Assembly: GCF_900187125.1 (NCBI RefSeq)
Contig: NZ_LT906468.1
Span: 2,046,001-2,110,000 of the forward strand
Length of the DNA stretch: 64,000 nt
Direction of reading: 5' to 3'
Origin: Sphingobacterium mizutaii
GTDB taxonomy: Bacteria; Bacteroidota; Bacteroidia; Sphingobacteriales; Sphingobacteriaceae
Of the stretch, positions 54,473 to 62,680 are shown one piece after another. The position numbers and the translations under genes were made by a program. The notes under the pieces were generated by a model. The model did no database searches, was not told the DNA's origin, and was given only the letters and a program-made list of their open reading frames with translations. Position 1 is the first letter of the stretch. Each line of letters opens with the position of its first letter.

Positions 54473-54850
54473 TTAATTTATAAAAGAAATCAAGAGCATT
54501 AGCCAACCAACAATCATCAATAGACCGCCCAAAGGGGTGATTGGTCCGATAAATTTCATTTTGAATTTCAAAAGATCTTTGAAGCTCAAGATATAGATAC
54601 TTCCTGAAAAAAGGATACAGCCCCAAAATAGACCATAATAAGCCCAGTTTTCAATAGAACTATTGAAATCAAGGTGAAAACCGATGATAAGCAAGGTAAT
54701 GGCAGCATACATTTGGTAGCGGACTCCAACTTCAAAAGAACTTAATCTTTCCTCAGTTAGAACCTTTTTTAGGGCATGTGCCCCAAATGCTCCAAAGACG
54801 ATGGATAGAATTCCTAGGACAGCTCCGGATATTAATGCAGTTTGATTCAC
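54473..54850 (-). CDS. DUF423 family membrane protein
   Basis: A 125-residue inner-membrane protein with four hydrophobic helices. The N terminus ALISGAVLGILSIVFGAFGA followed by HALKK, and the middle VRYQMYAAITLLIIGF, are typical of DUF423 (YwdK-like). Function unknown. Last gene of a three-gene operon (phnA-like, rhodanese-thioredoxin, this), 22 bp after its neighbour. Confidence 0.88.
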   Translation of the reverse strand: MNQTALISGAVLGILSIVFGAFGAHALKKVLTEERLSSFEVGVRYQMYAAITLLIIGFHLDFNSSIENWAYYGLFWGCILFSGSIYILSFKDLLKFKMKFIGPITPLGGLLMIVGWLMLLISFIN

Positions 54851-54872
54851 CTTTTTCTAATTATTTGATTTT

Positions 54873-55571
54873 TTATTTCGCTTTTTTGATCTGTGCTAGA
54901 ATTTCCGCCTCGGTTGCAATGCCTGATTTATTCCATGCTTCTTCACCTTTTTTGAAAAGCAATAGTTGGGGGATGCCACGGACATTTAAAACTTTCATCA
55001 GCTCTTTATTCTGGTCCGCGTCAATTCTTACCACCTTAACTTTACCTGCTTGTTCTTTTTCAATCTTCTCAATTGTTGGTTTCAATTCTTGGCAAGGAGC
55101 ACACCATACAGCAGAAAAGTTTACTAAGACTAGCTCAGAAGAATTGATGATCTTATCAAAATCTTCGGTGCTTAATCCTTTGCTTTCTTTCGCGTTATCC
55201 GGTTTTATTTCTGGTTTCTCTCCACTTCTCCAATCCATCATTCCTCCTGAATAGTCATATACTTTAAAACCATTTTCTGTCAAGAATGCAGCAGCTTGTT
55301 TGCTTCTTCCTCCACCTAGGCAATACACATAAACAGGCTCATTTTTATCCAATGTTTTGATGGACTCCTGGAAGTTTTCTTTTTCGTTCCAATCCACATT
55401 TACTGAATTTGGAATATGGCCGCCAGCATATTCAGCAGCAGTGCGCACATCCAATAATTGGGTTTGAGGTTTTGCTATGACCTCTTCCATTTTTTTTGCA
55501 TCAATTTTTTCTTGTGCATTTACTTGTAAGCAAACAAAGCCAATTAATGCGGTGAATAATAATTTTCTCAT
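54873..55571 (-). CDS. Exported rhodanese-thioredoxin fusion
   Basis: A 232-residue protein with a signal peptide (residues 1-19). The rhodanese domain has LLDVRTAAEYAGGHIPNSVN (39-58) and the active Cys84 in YCLGGGRS. The thioredoxin domain has W156-C-A-P-C160. Both act in the periplasm. A plausible role is transfer of sulfane sulfur or repair of thiols, with the thioredoxin domain reducing the rhodanese persulfide. Fusions of these two folds are uncommon but known in Bacteroidota. Confidence 0.9.
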   Translation of the reverse strand: MRKLLFTALIGFVCLQVNAQEKIDAKKMEEVIAKPQTQLLDVRTAAEYAGGHIPNSVNVDWNEKENFQESIKTLDKNEPVYVYCLGGGRSKQAAAFLTENGFKVYDYSGGMMDWRSGEKPEIKPDNAKESKGLSTEDFDKIINSSELVLVNFSAVWCAPCQELKPTIEKIEKEQAGKVKVVRIDADQNKELMKVLNVRGIPQLLLFKKGEEAWNKSGIATEAEILAQIKKAK

Positions 55572-55600
55572 GATTTACGTTTTTCTAGCTGCCTAAAAGC

Positions 55601-56176
55601 TTAGCCTTTACGCAGGTACTTTGTTAATATAACGATTGTTTGCCCTTCAATCTTACCTTCAATCTGTTCGGTATTGTCAGGAACAAGTCTAATATTCTTA
55701 ACGACGGTGCCCAATTTTGCTGAAATACTGGAGCCTTTTACGTCTAGGGTCTTGATTAAGACCACGGTATCACCTTCAAACAAGCGTGTACCATTTGAAT
55801 CCTGATGGAACTCTACGGTTGCCTCAGCTTCATGATCACCTGTTTTCTTTGCCCATTCGAGGGTCTCATCATCTAAATATAAAATATCTAAATTATTGGC
55901 TGCCCAAGCTTCATTTCTCAATCTGCTTAACATTCTCCAAGCAACCACTTGAACAGGCAAGTGCTCAGACCACATGGTTTCAGCAAGTACTTTCCAGTGT
56001 TCCGGATCAATCTGTTCGGTTTTTTCTATTTGTGCTTTGCAAACAGAACATATCAAAATGCTGTTATCTAAAGAAGGGTTGGAAGTAGGAGGAACTTCAT
56101 AAATGTCCAGGTTTTCTGATGAGCGACATAATTCGCATTGACTCTCACTTCTATTTTTCAGATCGTCTAATAACAT
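55601..56176 (-). CDS. PhnA/YjdM-family zinc-ribbon protein
   Basis: A 191-residue protein from the ATG at 56176; the open frame reaches further but the extra 40 residues do not resemble the family. The N-terminal zinc ribbon is CELCRSSENLDIYEVPP with a second CSVC pair. The C-terminal PhnA domain carries GTRLFEGDTVVLIKTLDVKG and VVKNIRLV. Despite the name, the family's role in phosphonate use is unproven. First gene of the operon with the rhodanese-thioredoxin gene (29 bp). Confidence 0.88.
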   Translation of the reverse strand: MLLDDLKNRSESQCELCRSSENLDIYEVPPTSNPSLDNSILICSVCKAQIEKTEQIDPEHWKVLAETMWSEHLPVQVVAWRMLSRLRNEAWAANNLDILYLDDETLEWAKKTGDHEAEATVEFHQDSNGTRLFEGDTVVLIKTLDVKGSSISAKLGTVVKNIRLVPDNTEQIEGKIEGQTIVILTKYLRKG

Positions 56177-56326
56177 ATGTTTGGTAATATATAATGATTT
56201 CAAAGATAAGCATTTTAAATGAGGGGAATGAATTGTACCTTTAACCAATATTATCACCTGATAATAGCTATGGCAAAGAATTTGTAGTGTAACCAAAACA
56301 AACTAAAATTAAATAAAGAAATATTT

Positions 56327-57196
56327 ATGAAATGGCAAGGCGGCCGCCGCGGCGGAAATATTGAAGATCGTAGAGGGATGTCTGGTGGGCAGAAAATGAC
56401 TCTTGGGGGAATTGGAGGTGTTATCGTTTTGATTATCGGCTTCTTAATGGGTGGTGATCCAAATGATTTGTTGAACCAAATGCAAGGTTCAGGGCAACAA
56501 GGCACGGTCAATGAACAAGGGGAGTATCAATCTACTCCTGAAGAAGATAAATTGATGGATTTTGCGGATGTGGTTTTGGCAAGTACCGATGATGTATGGG
56601 GCAAGATTTTTCAGGAAAATGGAAAATCATATCCAAAACCAACTATGGTAGTTTATACCGAAGGTACTGAAACAGGTGGTTGTGGTGTCGGTAGATCAGC
56701 TTATGGACCTTTTTATTGTCCAGGGGACCAGAAAGTCTATCTTGACCTAAGCTTTAACCGTGAACTTTCTCAAAAATATGGTGCTAAAGGTGAATTCGCT
56801 TTAGCTTATGTTATTGCACATGAGGTAGGTCACCATATCCAAAATATATTTGGTGTTCTATCGCAAACCAATGCCATGCGAGGAAAATTGAGTGAACGTG
56901 AGAACAATAAAATCTCAGTGATGACTGAACTGCAAGCAGATTTTTATGCTGGCGTCTGGGCACATCACTTAAATAAATCTACGGATGTAGAGATTACCTA
57001 TGATGATATTGTCGAAGGAATGCGTGCAGCAGCAGCAGTAGGCGATGACCATATCCAAGAACAAGCGTATGGACAGTCTAATCCAGAATCATTTACCCAC
57101 GGTTCTTCAGAACAACGTATGTATTGGTTCAAAAAAGGTTATGATACTGGTGATATCAATGCTGGTAACACCTTTGAAGATCCAAGCTTGCAATAA
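56327..57196 (+). CDS. YpfJ-family neutral zinc metallopeptidase
   Basis: A 289-residue protein. It begins with a basic glycine-rich start (MKWQGGRRGG), then one TM helix (GGIGGVIVLIIGFLMGG, about 27-43). The zinc site is H165-E-V-G-H169 within YVIAHEVGHHIQN, and a downstream ELQADFYAGVWAHH block holds the third ligand. The rest fits the single-pass family, so the peptidase domain faces the periplasm. Substrate unknown. Its stop almost touches that of the convergent LuxE-like gene. Confidence 0.9.
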   Translation: MKWQGGRRGGNIEDRRGMSGGQKMTLGGIGGVIVLIIGFLMGGDPNDLLNQMQGSGQQGTVNEQGEYQSTPEEDKLMDFADVVLASTDDVWGKIFQENGKSYPKPTMVVYTEGTETGGCGVGRSAYGPFYCPGDQKVYLDLSFNRELSQKYGAKGEFALAYVIAHEVGHHIQNIFGVLSQTNAMRGKLSERENNKISVMTELQADFYAGVWAHHLNKSTDVEITYDDIVEGMRAAAAVGDDHIQEQAYGQSNPESFTHGSSEQRMYWFKKGYDTGDINAGNTFEDPSLQ

Positions 57197-57197
57197 G

Positions 57198-58178
57198 CTA
57201 TTGAACTAAAAGATTGCAACCTCGGATATCCGAGTTGTCAAACCTACCCAAGATTTCAAAGGATCCATCTGTATGGAACTTTCCAAGGTCTTGCGTAGCA
57301 ATAAAGGAACAGGAATAATAATTGGCTAAATCAATGACATTTATTGCTCCTGTTTTTTTATTGTCCAATAGGGACAATGGGTCATTGGTGTCACGGATCA
57401 AGATCTTCATCCAATTTGGGGTATGGAATAAACCTTCTCCATAAGAATAGCCTTGGGAAAGCAATTCAGTCATGCCGTATTCAGAATGAATGCTCTTCAC
57501 ATTAAACCCTTCACATAAGATCTGATGCAATTCCTCACGGATCATTTCCTTTCTCTTGCCCTTCATGCCACCAGTTTCCATCACGATCAACTCAGGAAAA
57601 TCAATCTGGTATTGCTCAATGAAATCCAATAGGGCATAAGTCACGCCAAATAGGACGGTCTTGGTTCCCGATTCCTTAAGTTTTGTCAGTGTATGGAACA
57701 GGTCATCATGGTTGTATAAGAAATAACCACTTTCAGCCTGATTAGAACGCTTGATAAGGTCATCCACCATATAGATCAGCGAAGATCCTGAACGCTCCAA
57801 ATAGGATGGCAATAAGGCTACTATGGCCATATTTTCAACTTTTCCGTAGAACTGTTCGAAAGCTCTTCTGAAACTCTCCACATACAAATCACTCTTGGCT
57901 ACCAGATGTTTGCTAGTGATCATGCCCGTTGTTCCCGATGAAGAGAAGGTCACTTCTGGTTCTAATCCTTCGATTATTACTTCCTGTGATTTAAAGAATT
58001 GGATAGGGAGGAAAGGGATTTCTCGGTAATGCTGGATTGCTTCCGGATTCACTTTTAAGATATCCAGAAATTGCTGATAGACTAAATTGTTCTTGGCTTG
58101 GAATCTAAAGATTTCAACTGCACAATTGTTAAAGTCTATTTCATTTTGAATAGCGAATATTTTGTCCGAAATTTCCAT
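57198..58178 (-). CDS. LuxE-like acyl-protein synthetase / adenylate-forming protein
   Basis: A 326-residue protein. The AMP-binding signature FSSSGTTG is at 78-85, with IHSEYGMTELLSQGYSYGEG farther on, as in LuxE and other acyl-adenylating enzymes. There is no luxCDAB neighbour. In Bacteroidota, such lone LuxE-like genes are common and their acyl substrate is not known. fabG lies upstream on the same strand, but a long terminator palindrome separates them, so joint transcription is unlikely. Confidence 0.85.
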   Translation of the reverse strand: MEISDKIFAIQNEIDFNNCAVEIFRFQAKNNLVYQQFLDILKVNPEAIQHYREIPFLPIQFFKSQEVIIEGLEPEVTFSSSGTTGMITSKHLVAKSDLYVESFRRAFEQFYGKVENMAIVALLPSYLERSGSSLIYMVDDLIKRSNQAESGYFLYNHDDLFHTLTKLKESGTKTVLFGVTYALLDFIEQYQIDFPELIVMETGGMKGKRKEMIREELHQILCEGFNVKSIHSEYGMTELLSQGYSYGEGLFHTPNWMKILIRDTNDPLSLLDNKKTGAINVIDLANYYSCSFIATQDLGKFHTDGSFEILGRFDNSDIRGCNLLVQ

Positions 58179-58249
58179 TGCTGCAAATATACAACATCAA
58201 ATATTAAATGTTTTTTTAATACCATCGAATTTAAAAAATCCAAAAATTG

Positions 58250-58342
58250 GACAAAAAAAATTCGGGCCAAGCTTTGACCTTATTCGAGACACATTCGGAA
58301 TTTTCCGAATGTGTCTCGAATGAGACCCGAACTTGACCCGAA
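58250..58342 (-). terminator. 82-bp palindrome of 11-bp units with T run, fabG terminator; repeat copy 2
   Basis: The arms 58261-58300 and 58303-58342 are inverted copies built from 11-bp units. The right arm on the - strand reads TTCGGGTCAAG, TTCGGGTCTCA, TTCGAGACACA, TTCGG. The left arm on the + strand reads TTCGGGCCAAG, CTTTGACCTTA, TTCGAGACACA, TTCGG. Eight T follow on the - strand (58251-58258), so fabG transcription probably ends here. It is the same unit family as at 10681-10785. Confidence 0.82.
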
Positions 58343-58367
58343 GAAATATATAAAAATTCGTTCGATC

Positions 58368-59111
58368 TTATAACATACCACCACAAACAGGGATCACCTG
58401 TCCAGTGATATAAGAAGAAAGGTCTGAAGCCAAGAACAAACAAGCGTTTGCAACATCTTCAGGCTCACCAGCACGTTTCAATGGAATGTTAGCTTCCCAT
58501 CCTTCAACAACTTTAGGATCCAATACATCGGTCATCTCGGTACGGATAAATCCAGGAGCAACCACATTGGTACGGATGTTTCTAGAACCCAGCTCTTTTG
58601 CAAGAGATTTAGAGAAGCCAATGATGCCTGCTTTAGAAGCTGCATAGTTAGCTTGTCCAGCGTTACCTTGTACACCTACTACAGAACTCATGTTGATGAT
58701 GCTACCTTTGCGGTTTTTCATCATCACTTTAGAAGCTGCTTTAGAAATGTTGAAGATTGATTTCAAGTTGATATTGATCACATCGTCCCAATTTTCTTCC
58801 GTCATACGCATCAATAAACCATCTTTAGTGATCCCGGCATTGTTCACAACAATATCAAGGGTCCCAAAATCAGCAACGATATCATTGATTAATTTATCAG
58901 CTTCATCAAATTTAGAAGCGTCAGAACGGTATCCTTTTACTTTTGTTCCGAATTGTTCAAGTTCTTTTTCTAGGGCTTGACCTTTTTCTACAGAAGATAG
59001 GTAGGTGAATGCAACGTTTGCACCATTCTGTGCAAATACTTCAGCAATTTTTCTACCAATCCCTTTGGATGCCCCAGTGATCAAGGCTGTTTTTCCGGCT
59101 AACAATTTCAT
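58368..59111 (-). CDS. fabG: 3-oxoacyl-ACP reductase
   Basis: A 247-residue NADPH-dependent short-chain dehydrogenase of fatty-acid synthesis. TGASKGIG is at 13-20, NNAG at about 90-93, and the catalytic Ser near 142, Tyr156 and Lys160 are in NYAASKAG. The C-terminal ITGQVIPVCGGML is typical. It stands alone; no other fab genes are near, so the exact substrate class is by similarity only. Confidence 0.93.
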   Translation of the reverse strand: MKLLAGKTALITGASKGIGRKIAEVFAQNGANVAFTYLSSVEKGQALEKELEQFGTKVKGYRSDASKFDEADKLINDIVADFGTLDIVVNNAGITKDGLLMRMTEENWDDVININLKSIFNISKAASKVMMKNRKGSIINMSSVVGVQGNAGQANYAASKAGIIGFSKSLAKELGSRNIRTNVVAPGFIRTEMTDVLDPKVVEGWEANIPLKRAGEPEDVANACLFLASDLSSYITGQVIPVCGGML

Positions 59112-59189
59112 ATAAATAAATATTTATGTTCAATAATATAAAGTCCACAAAAGTGGAAAATAAACTGCATAATACAAAAAATGAATAGT

Positions 59190-60240
59190 AATAGGAAGTT
59201 TTTAAATGACATATTTATGGAAAGAGGGATCGATAAAGGGGGAAGGGAAGTGGGGGCGAAATGTTTTTAGCAAATTCTCTTTATTACTTTTGGAGCCCAA
59301 AAGTAACCAAACCGACGAAGGAGCTCACGGATACCAAAAACAACTCGAATCCGTAACGATTTCGGCCCATTTAAGGATTACAAATCTCATTGTTACTTTT
59401 GAAGCGCAAAAGTAACCAAAACGCTTCGGCCCATTTAAGGTGGCTTTTCGCACAATCCAGCGCACATGGATAGAATGCCTTGTTGTCGGGAATATCTTTC
59501 AATAGATCATCCCTTTTAATGGGATGAGCTATTGAAAGCATTCCAAGGACAATCCCAACGCACAGGCATCGGCATTCTACCCATTTTTCCGCCACTGGAA
59601 ATGAGCCGCGGGCTAAAGGACTTCCTTCGGAAGGATTGATGTTTGTGGAAAACCCCTGGAAGGGGTGGCATCTTTGTAGAAGGATGAATTGATAAAGGTA
59701 AAACCCCTAGCGGGGGTGAAATATTTTTCAATAATTCTTTCTAAATAAAGAAAATAGTTTCCTCATCTTACGATTACGATGACAAATTCCACAAAAAAAA
59801 CAACAATAGATTCTTCGCTGCGCTCTGAATCCCTCTCAGGAGGCTTCCAATTCTGAACGATGAGTGAAGAATCTGTACGTAAATGCCCCACAACGTTCTT
59901 GTCATTATCCATCGAAGATGGATGACCTGTTCGCCAATAAATTTATTGAATAAATAGTTCCTAGATCCTTCCTGCGTCAGGAAGACAAGGGAAATGGAAA
60001 AATGAAGAATAAATATATAGGCGATTGGCATCCGCCAATAATCTTAGTCCATCCTCCCATCCCGTACCCTGAGCGGCGCCGGAGGGAATCCTGGTTCCTC
60101 CCCAGATCTTGGTTTATCCTCTCATCCTTTCCATCCTGGTTCAAATATCCGTACCCTGGCCGGCATCTCGGCTCCGATGATGATTCCCGAAGGGAATCCT
60201 GGTTCAAAAATTACCCCCAACAGCGCATTTCACCTCTCAA
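59190..60240. repeat. Repeat block C: mosaic of dispersed repeats, no gene
   Basis: Contents in order: two copies of a TTACTTTTG...CAAAAGTAAC hairpin unit (near 59284 and 59393), each followed by TTCGGCCCATTTAAGG; a hairpin with 18-bp arms at 59496-59538; two ACCCC hairpins (near 59649 and 59703); the GTGAAGAATCTGTACG motif (near 59864); the GATCCTTCCTGCGTCAGGA motif (near 59951); and several reversed AATCCTGGTTC / TCCATCCTGGTTCAAAT elements (60085-60210). The last three classes are shared with blocks A and B. Small open frames here are repeat sequence. Confidence 0.82.
59496..59538. repeat. Hairpin with 18-bp arms
   Basis: CTTTCAATAGATCATCCC pairs with GGGATGAGCTATTGAAAG (one mismatch) around a 7-nt loop. 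Confidence 0.85.
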
Positions 60241-60332
60241 AAATTCAAAAAAATGGGATTATGGTAGATTTGAATAAGGAAATAGGTGTTTATTGATAAA
60301 ATCACAAATATTTGAAATGTTTCTGACAAATT

Positions 60333-60366
60333 TATTCGCTATAATATAAAGCGAATATTAATTTTG
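60333..60366 (+). promoter_or_regulatory. mqo promoter with overlapping palindrome
   Basis: TATTCGCT (60333-60340) and AGCGAATA (60350-60357) form an inverted repeat that touches the -7 box TAATTTTG (60359-60366). The position suits a repressor or activator site. Confidence 0.5.
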
Positions 60367-60383
60367 TATTTCATTTAAAAACC

Positions 60384-61880
60384 ATGGGTAAGAAAACAAA
60401 AAAAACGGAAGTTGACGTCGTTCTGATTGGTGGAGGTATCATGAGCGCGACGTTAGGTACGTTAATTAATGAGCTAAGTCCAGATATTAATATAGAGATA
60501 ATCGAGCGTTTGGATGTTGTTGCTGCAGAGAGTTCAGATGCGTGGAATAATGCCGGTACAGGTCACTCAGCACTTTGTGAACTAAACTATACACCAGAGC
60601 AGCCTGATGGAAGTGTGAAAATTGATAAGGCAATCAGTATTGCCGAACAATATGAGATTTCCAAGCAGTTTTGGTCTTACCTAGTAGAAAAGAATATTAT
60701 CAAGAATCCTAATCACTTTATCCGTCGTGTTTCGCATATGTCGGCAGTATTCGGCGATAAAGATGTGCAATTCTTGAAAACCAGATTTGAGACCATGACC
60801 AAACAAAATTTATTCAAAGGTATGGAGTATACCGAGGATAAAGCATTGTTGAAGGAATGGGTTCCCTTGATGATGGAAGGCAGATCAGCTGATGAGGCTA
60901 TTGCTGCTACAAAGATGGATATCGGTACTGATGTGAACTTCGGTGCTCTTACCAGAGATTTGATTACCTACTTGGACGGGAAAGATAACATCAAGTTGTC
61001 CTTGAACCAAGAAGTTAAAGATATTGACCGTGAAGATGATGGCAGATGGGAAGTAGAAGTTAAAGATTTGAAAACAGGCAAGAAAAGAGAAATCTTGGCG
61101 AAGTTTGTTTTCATCGGTGCAGGTGGCCACTCTTTATTATTGTTAGAGAAATCGGGAATCCCTGAAGCGAAAGGCTATGGTGGTTTCCCAGTGGGTGGAC
61201 AATGGTTGAGATGTAATAATGAAGAGATCATTAAACAACACCATGCTAAGGTTTATGGTAAAGCGTCAGTAGGAGCGCCTCCGATGTCGGTACCGCATTT
61301 GGATACCCGTTATATCGATGGAAAACAAGCTTTGTTGTTTGGTCCATATGCAGGTTTTTCAACTAAATTCTTGAAAAAAGGATCTTATTTCGACCTACCA
61401 GCCTCGATTAAACTTTCGAATATCGGTCCGATGCTGTCAGCAGGTTTGGATAACTTACCATTGACTAAATATTTGATCACCGAGGTAATGAAGAAACCTC
61501 AGGACAAATTAGATTCCTTGAAACAATTTATGCCTACCGCTAAATTGGAAGATTGGGAAATCGAAAAAGCAGGGCAACGTGTTCAGGTTATCAAGAAAGA
61601 TCCGAAACATGGGGGGATCTTGGAATTCGGAACTGAGGTAGTTTCAAGTGCAGATGGTTCTATAGCTGCCTTGTTGGGGGCATCACCAGGTGCATCGACT
61701 TCAGTAGCGATCATGATCAATCTGTTGAAGAGATGTTTCCCAGATCGTGCAAAATCTGACTCTTACCGTAAAAAATTGCGTGAGATGATCCCATCTTGGG
61801 GCAAGAAATTAAATGATGACGCCGAGCTGTGTCAATCAACTAGAAATCGTACTTCTGCTATTTTGCAGATCGATAAATAA
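60384..61880 (+). CDS. mqo: Malate:quinone oxidoreductase
   Basis: A 498-residue peripheral membrane FAD enzyme that oxidises malate and passes electrons to (mena)quinone. FAD motif VVLIGGGIMSATLGTLI is at the N terminus. Family blocks NNAGTGHSALCELNYTPE, GAGGHSLLLLEKSGIPE and LLGASPGASTSVAIM are present. Length is normal. It matches the menaquinone genes in the window. A TPP riboswitch follows, so pnuT is separately controlled. Confidence 0.96.
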   Translation: MGKKTKKTEVDVVLIGGGIMSATLGTLINELSPDINIEIIERLDVVAAESSDAWNNAGTGHSALCELNYTPEQPDGSVKIDKAISIAEQYEISKQFWSYLVEKNIIKNPNHFIRRVSHMSAVFGDKDVQFLKTRFETMTKQNLFKGMEYTEDKALLKEWVPLMMEGRSADEAIAATKMDIGTDVNFGALTRDLITYLDGKDNIKLSLNQEVKDIDREDDGRWEVEVKDLKTGKKREILAKFVFIGAGGHSLLLLEKSGIPEAKGYGGFPVGGQWLRCNNEEIIKQHHAKVYGKASVGAPPMSVPHLDTRYIDGKQALLFGPYAGFSTKFLKKGSYFDLPASIKLSNIGPMLSAGLDNLPLTKYLITEVMKKPQDKLDSLKQFMPTAKLEDWEIEKAGQRVQVIKKDPKHGGILEFGTEVVSSADGSIAALLGASPGASTSVAIMINLLKRCFPDRAKSDSYRKKLREMIPSWGKKLNDDAELCQSTRNRTSAILQIDK

Positions 61881-61892
61881 TATTTACAATAC

Positions 61893-62007
61893 TTATGGGG
61901 TGCTAATATGTCCCGTTGCAAACGGGACATATTTTAGGCTGAGATGATACCCAATTCTGATTTTATTCAGAATGAACCTGATCCAGGTAATGCTGGCGTA
62001 GGAATAA
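61893..62007 (+). promoter_or_regulatory. TPP riboswitch (THI element)
   Basis: The conserved parts are in order: GGGGTGCT (61897-61904), GGCTGAGATGATACCC (61937-61952), GAACCTGATCCAGGTAATGC and CTGGCGTAGGA (to 62003). TTAT/ATAA (61893-61896, 62004-62007) can close P1. The optional arm is a 13-bp hairpin, AATATGTCCCGTT with its complement (61905-61933). ACTTATGG (61891-61898) can instead pair with CCATAAGT (62029-62036), an alternative helix that excludes P1. It controls the pnuT gene 50 bp downstream. Confidence 0.96.
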
Positions 62008-62056
62008 TAAAAATCCTTTCCCTTATCTCCATAAGTGCTTTTACCATTCAGCGAAA

Positions 62057-62680
62057 TTGGAGGAAATCTTTAATAACATTATTCAAACATTGCAGCAGGC
62101 TTCCTGGTTGGAAAGGTTTTCTGTAATCTGTGGAATCATTCAAGTCTTATTGTCCAAGAACAATAAAGTATCCAACTATCTATTTGGGATTTTAGGGATT
62201 ACTACCGGTATGTTGGTACTGTACAATGCTGGACTTTATGCTGAAATCGCCTTGCAAATCTATTACTTGGTCATGAGTATTTATGGTTGGTGGTTTTGGG
62301 TTAGTAATAAGACTGCGAAAGAACAGCCTATTACCCATGCGACTAAGCAAGAATGGATCACCGTCCTCAGCATCGTATTTGGAGGTTTCTTGATCTTTTA
62401 TTTTTTGCTTCGCAGCATTACCAATTCCGATGTACCCATCTGGGATGCGTGGGTGACTTCCACTGCCTGGGCAGGAATGTGGCTATTGGCAAAAAGAAAA
62501 ATAGAGAATTGGATATTGCTCAATATCAGTAACTTTTTTGCCATCCCACTTTTGATCCATAAGGACCTCTACCTTTTCGCTGCATTGACTACCTTTTTAT
62601 TTGTGGTTGCTATTTTTGGCTTTCTGAATTGGCAGCGTATTATGAAATCCCAAAATTTAGAATTAAAAACAAACCCTTAA
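62057..62680 (+). CDS. pnuT: PnuC-family thiamine transporter
   Basis: A 207-residue inner-membrane protein with about seven helices. WLERFSVICGIIQVLLSKNN and YYLVMSIYGWWFWV are PnuC-family blocks. The TPP riboswitch upstream indicates thiamine rather than nicotinamide riboside as cargo (PnuT). The start is probably TTG at 62057, since no suitable ATG exists; the resulting N terminus matches the family. It ends directly at the ATG of the following gene (TAAATG). Confidence 0.9.
   Translation: MEEIFNNIIQTLQQASWLERFSVICGIIQVLLSKNNKVSNYLFGILGITTGMLVLYNAGLYAEIALQIYYLVMSIYGWWFWVSNKTAKEQPITHATKQEWITVLSIVFGGFLIFYFLLRSITNSDVPIWDAWVTSTAWAGMWLLAKRKIENWILLNISNFFAIPLLIHKDLYLFAALTTFLFVVAIFGFLNWQRIMKSQNLELKTNP

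Noticed and set aside
54778-55254. 158-codon open frame on the + strand
   Set aside because: Antisense to the DUF423 and rhodanese-thioredoxin genes, both well supported.
56177-56296. 40-residue N-terminal extension of the PhnA-like protein
   Set aside because: Sequence is unlike the family, and the zinc ribbon starts just after the ATG at 56176.
57198-58178. Bioluminescence (lux) operon suggested by the LuxE-like gene
   Set aside because: No luxA, luxB, luxC or luxD gene nearby; lone LuxE-like genes occur widely in Bacteroidota.
60002-60277. Open frame of 91 codons in repeat block C
   Set aside because: It is the translation of the AATCCTGGTTC / CCATCC repeat elements and has no protein-like pattern.
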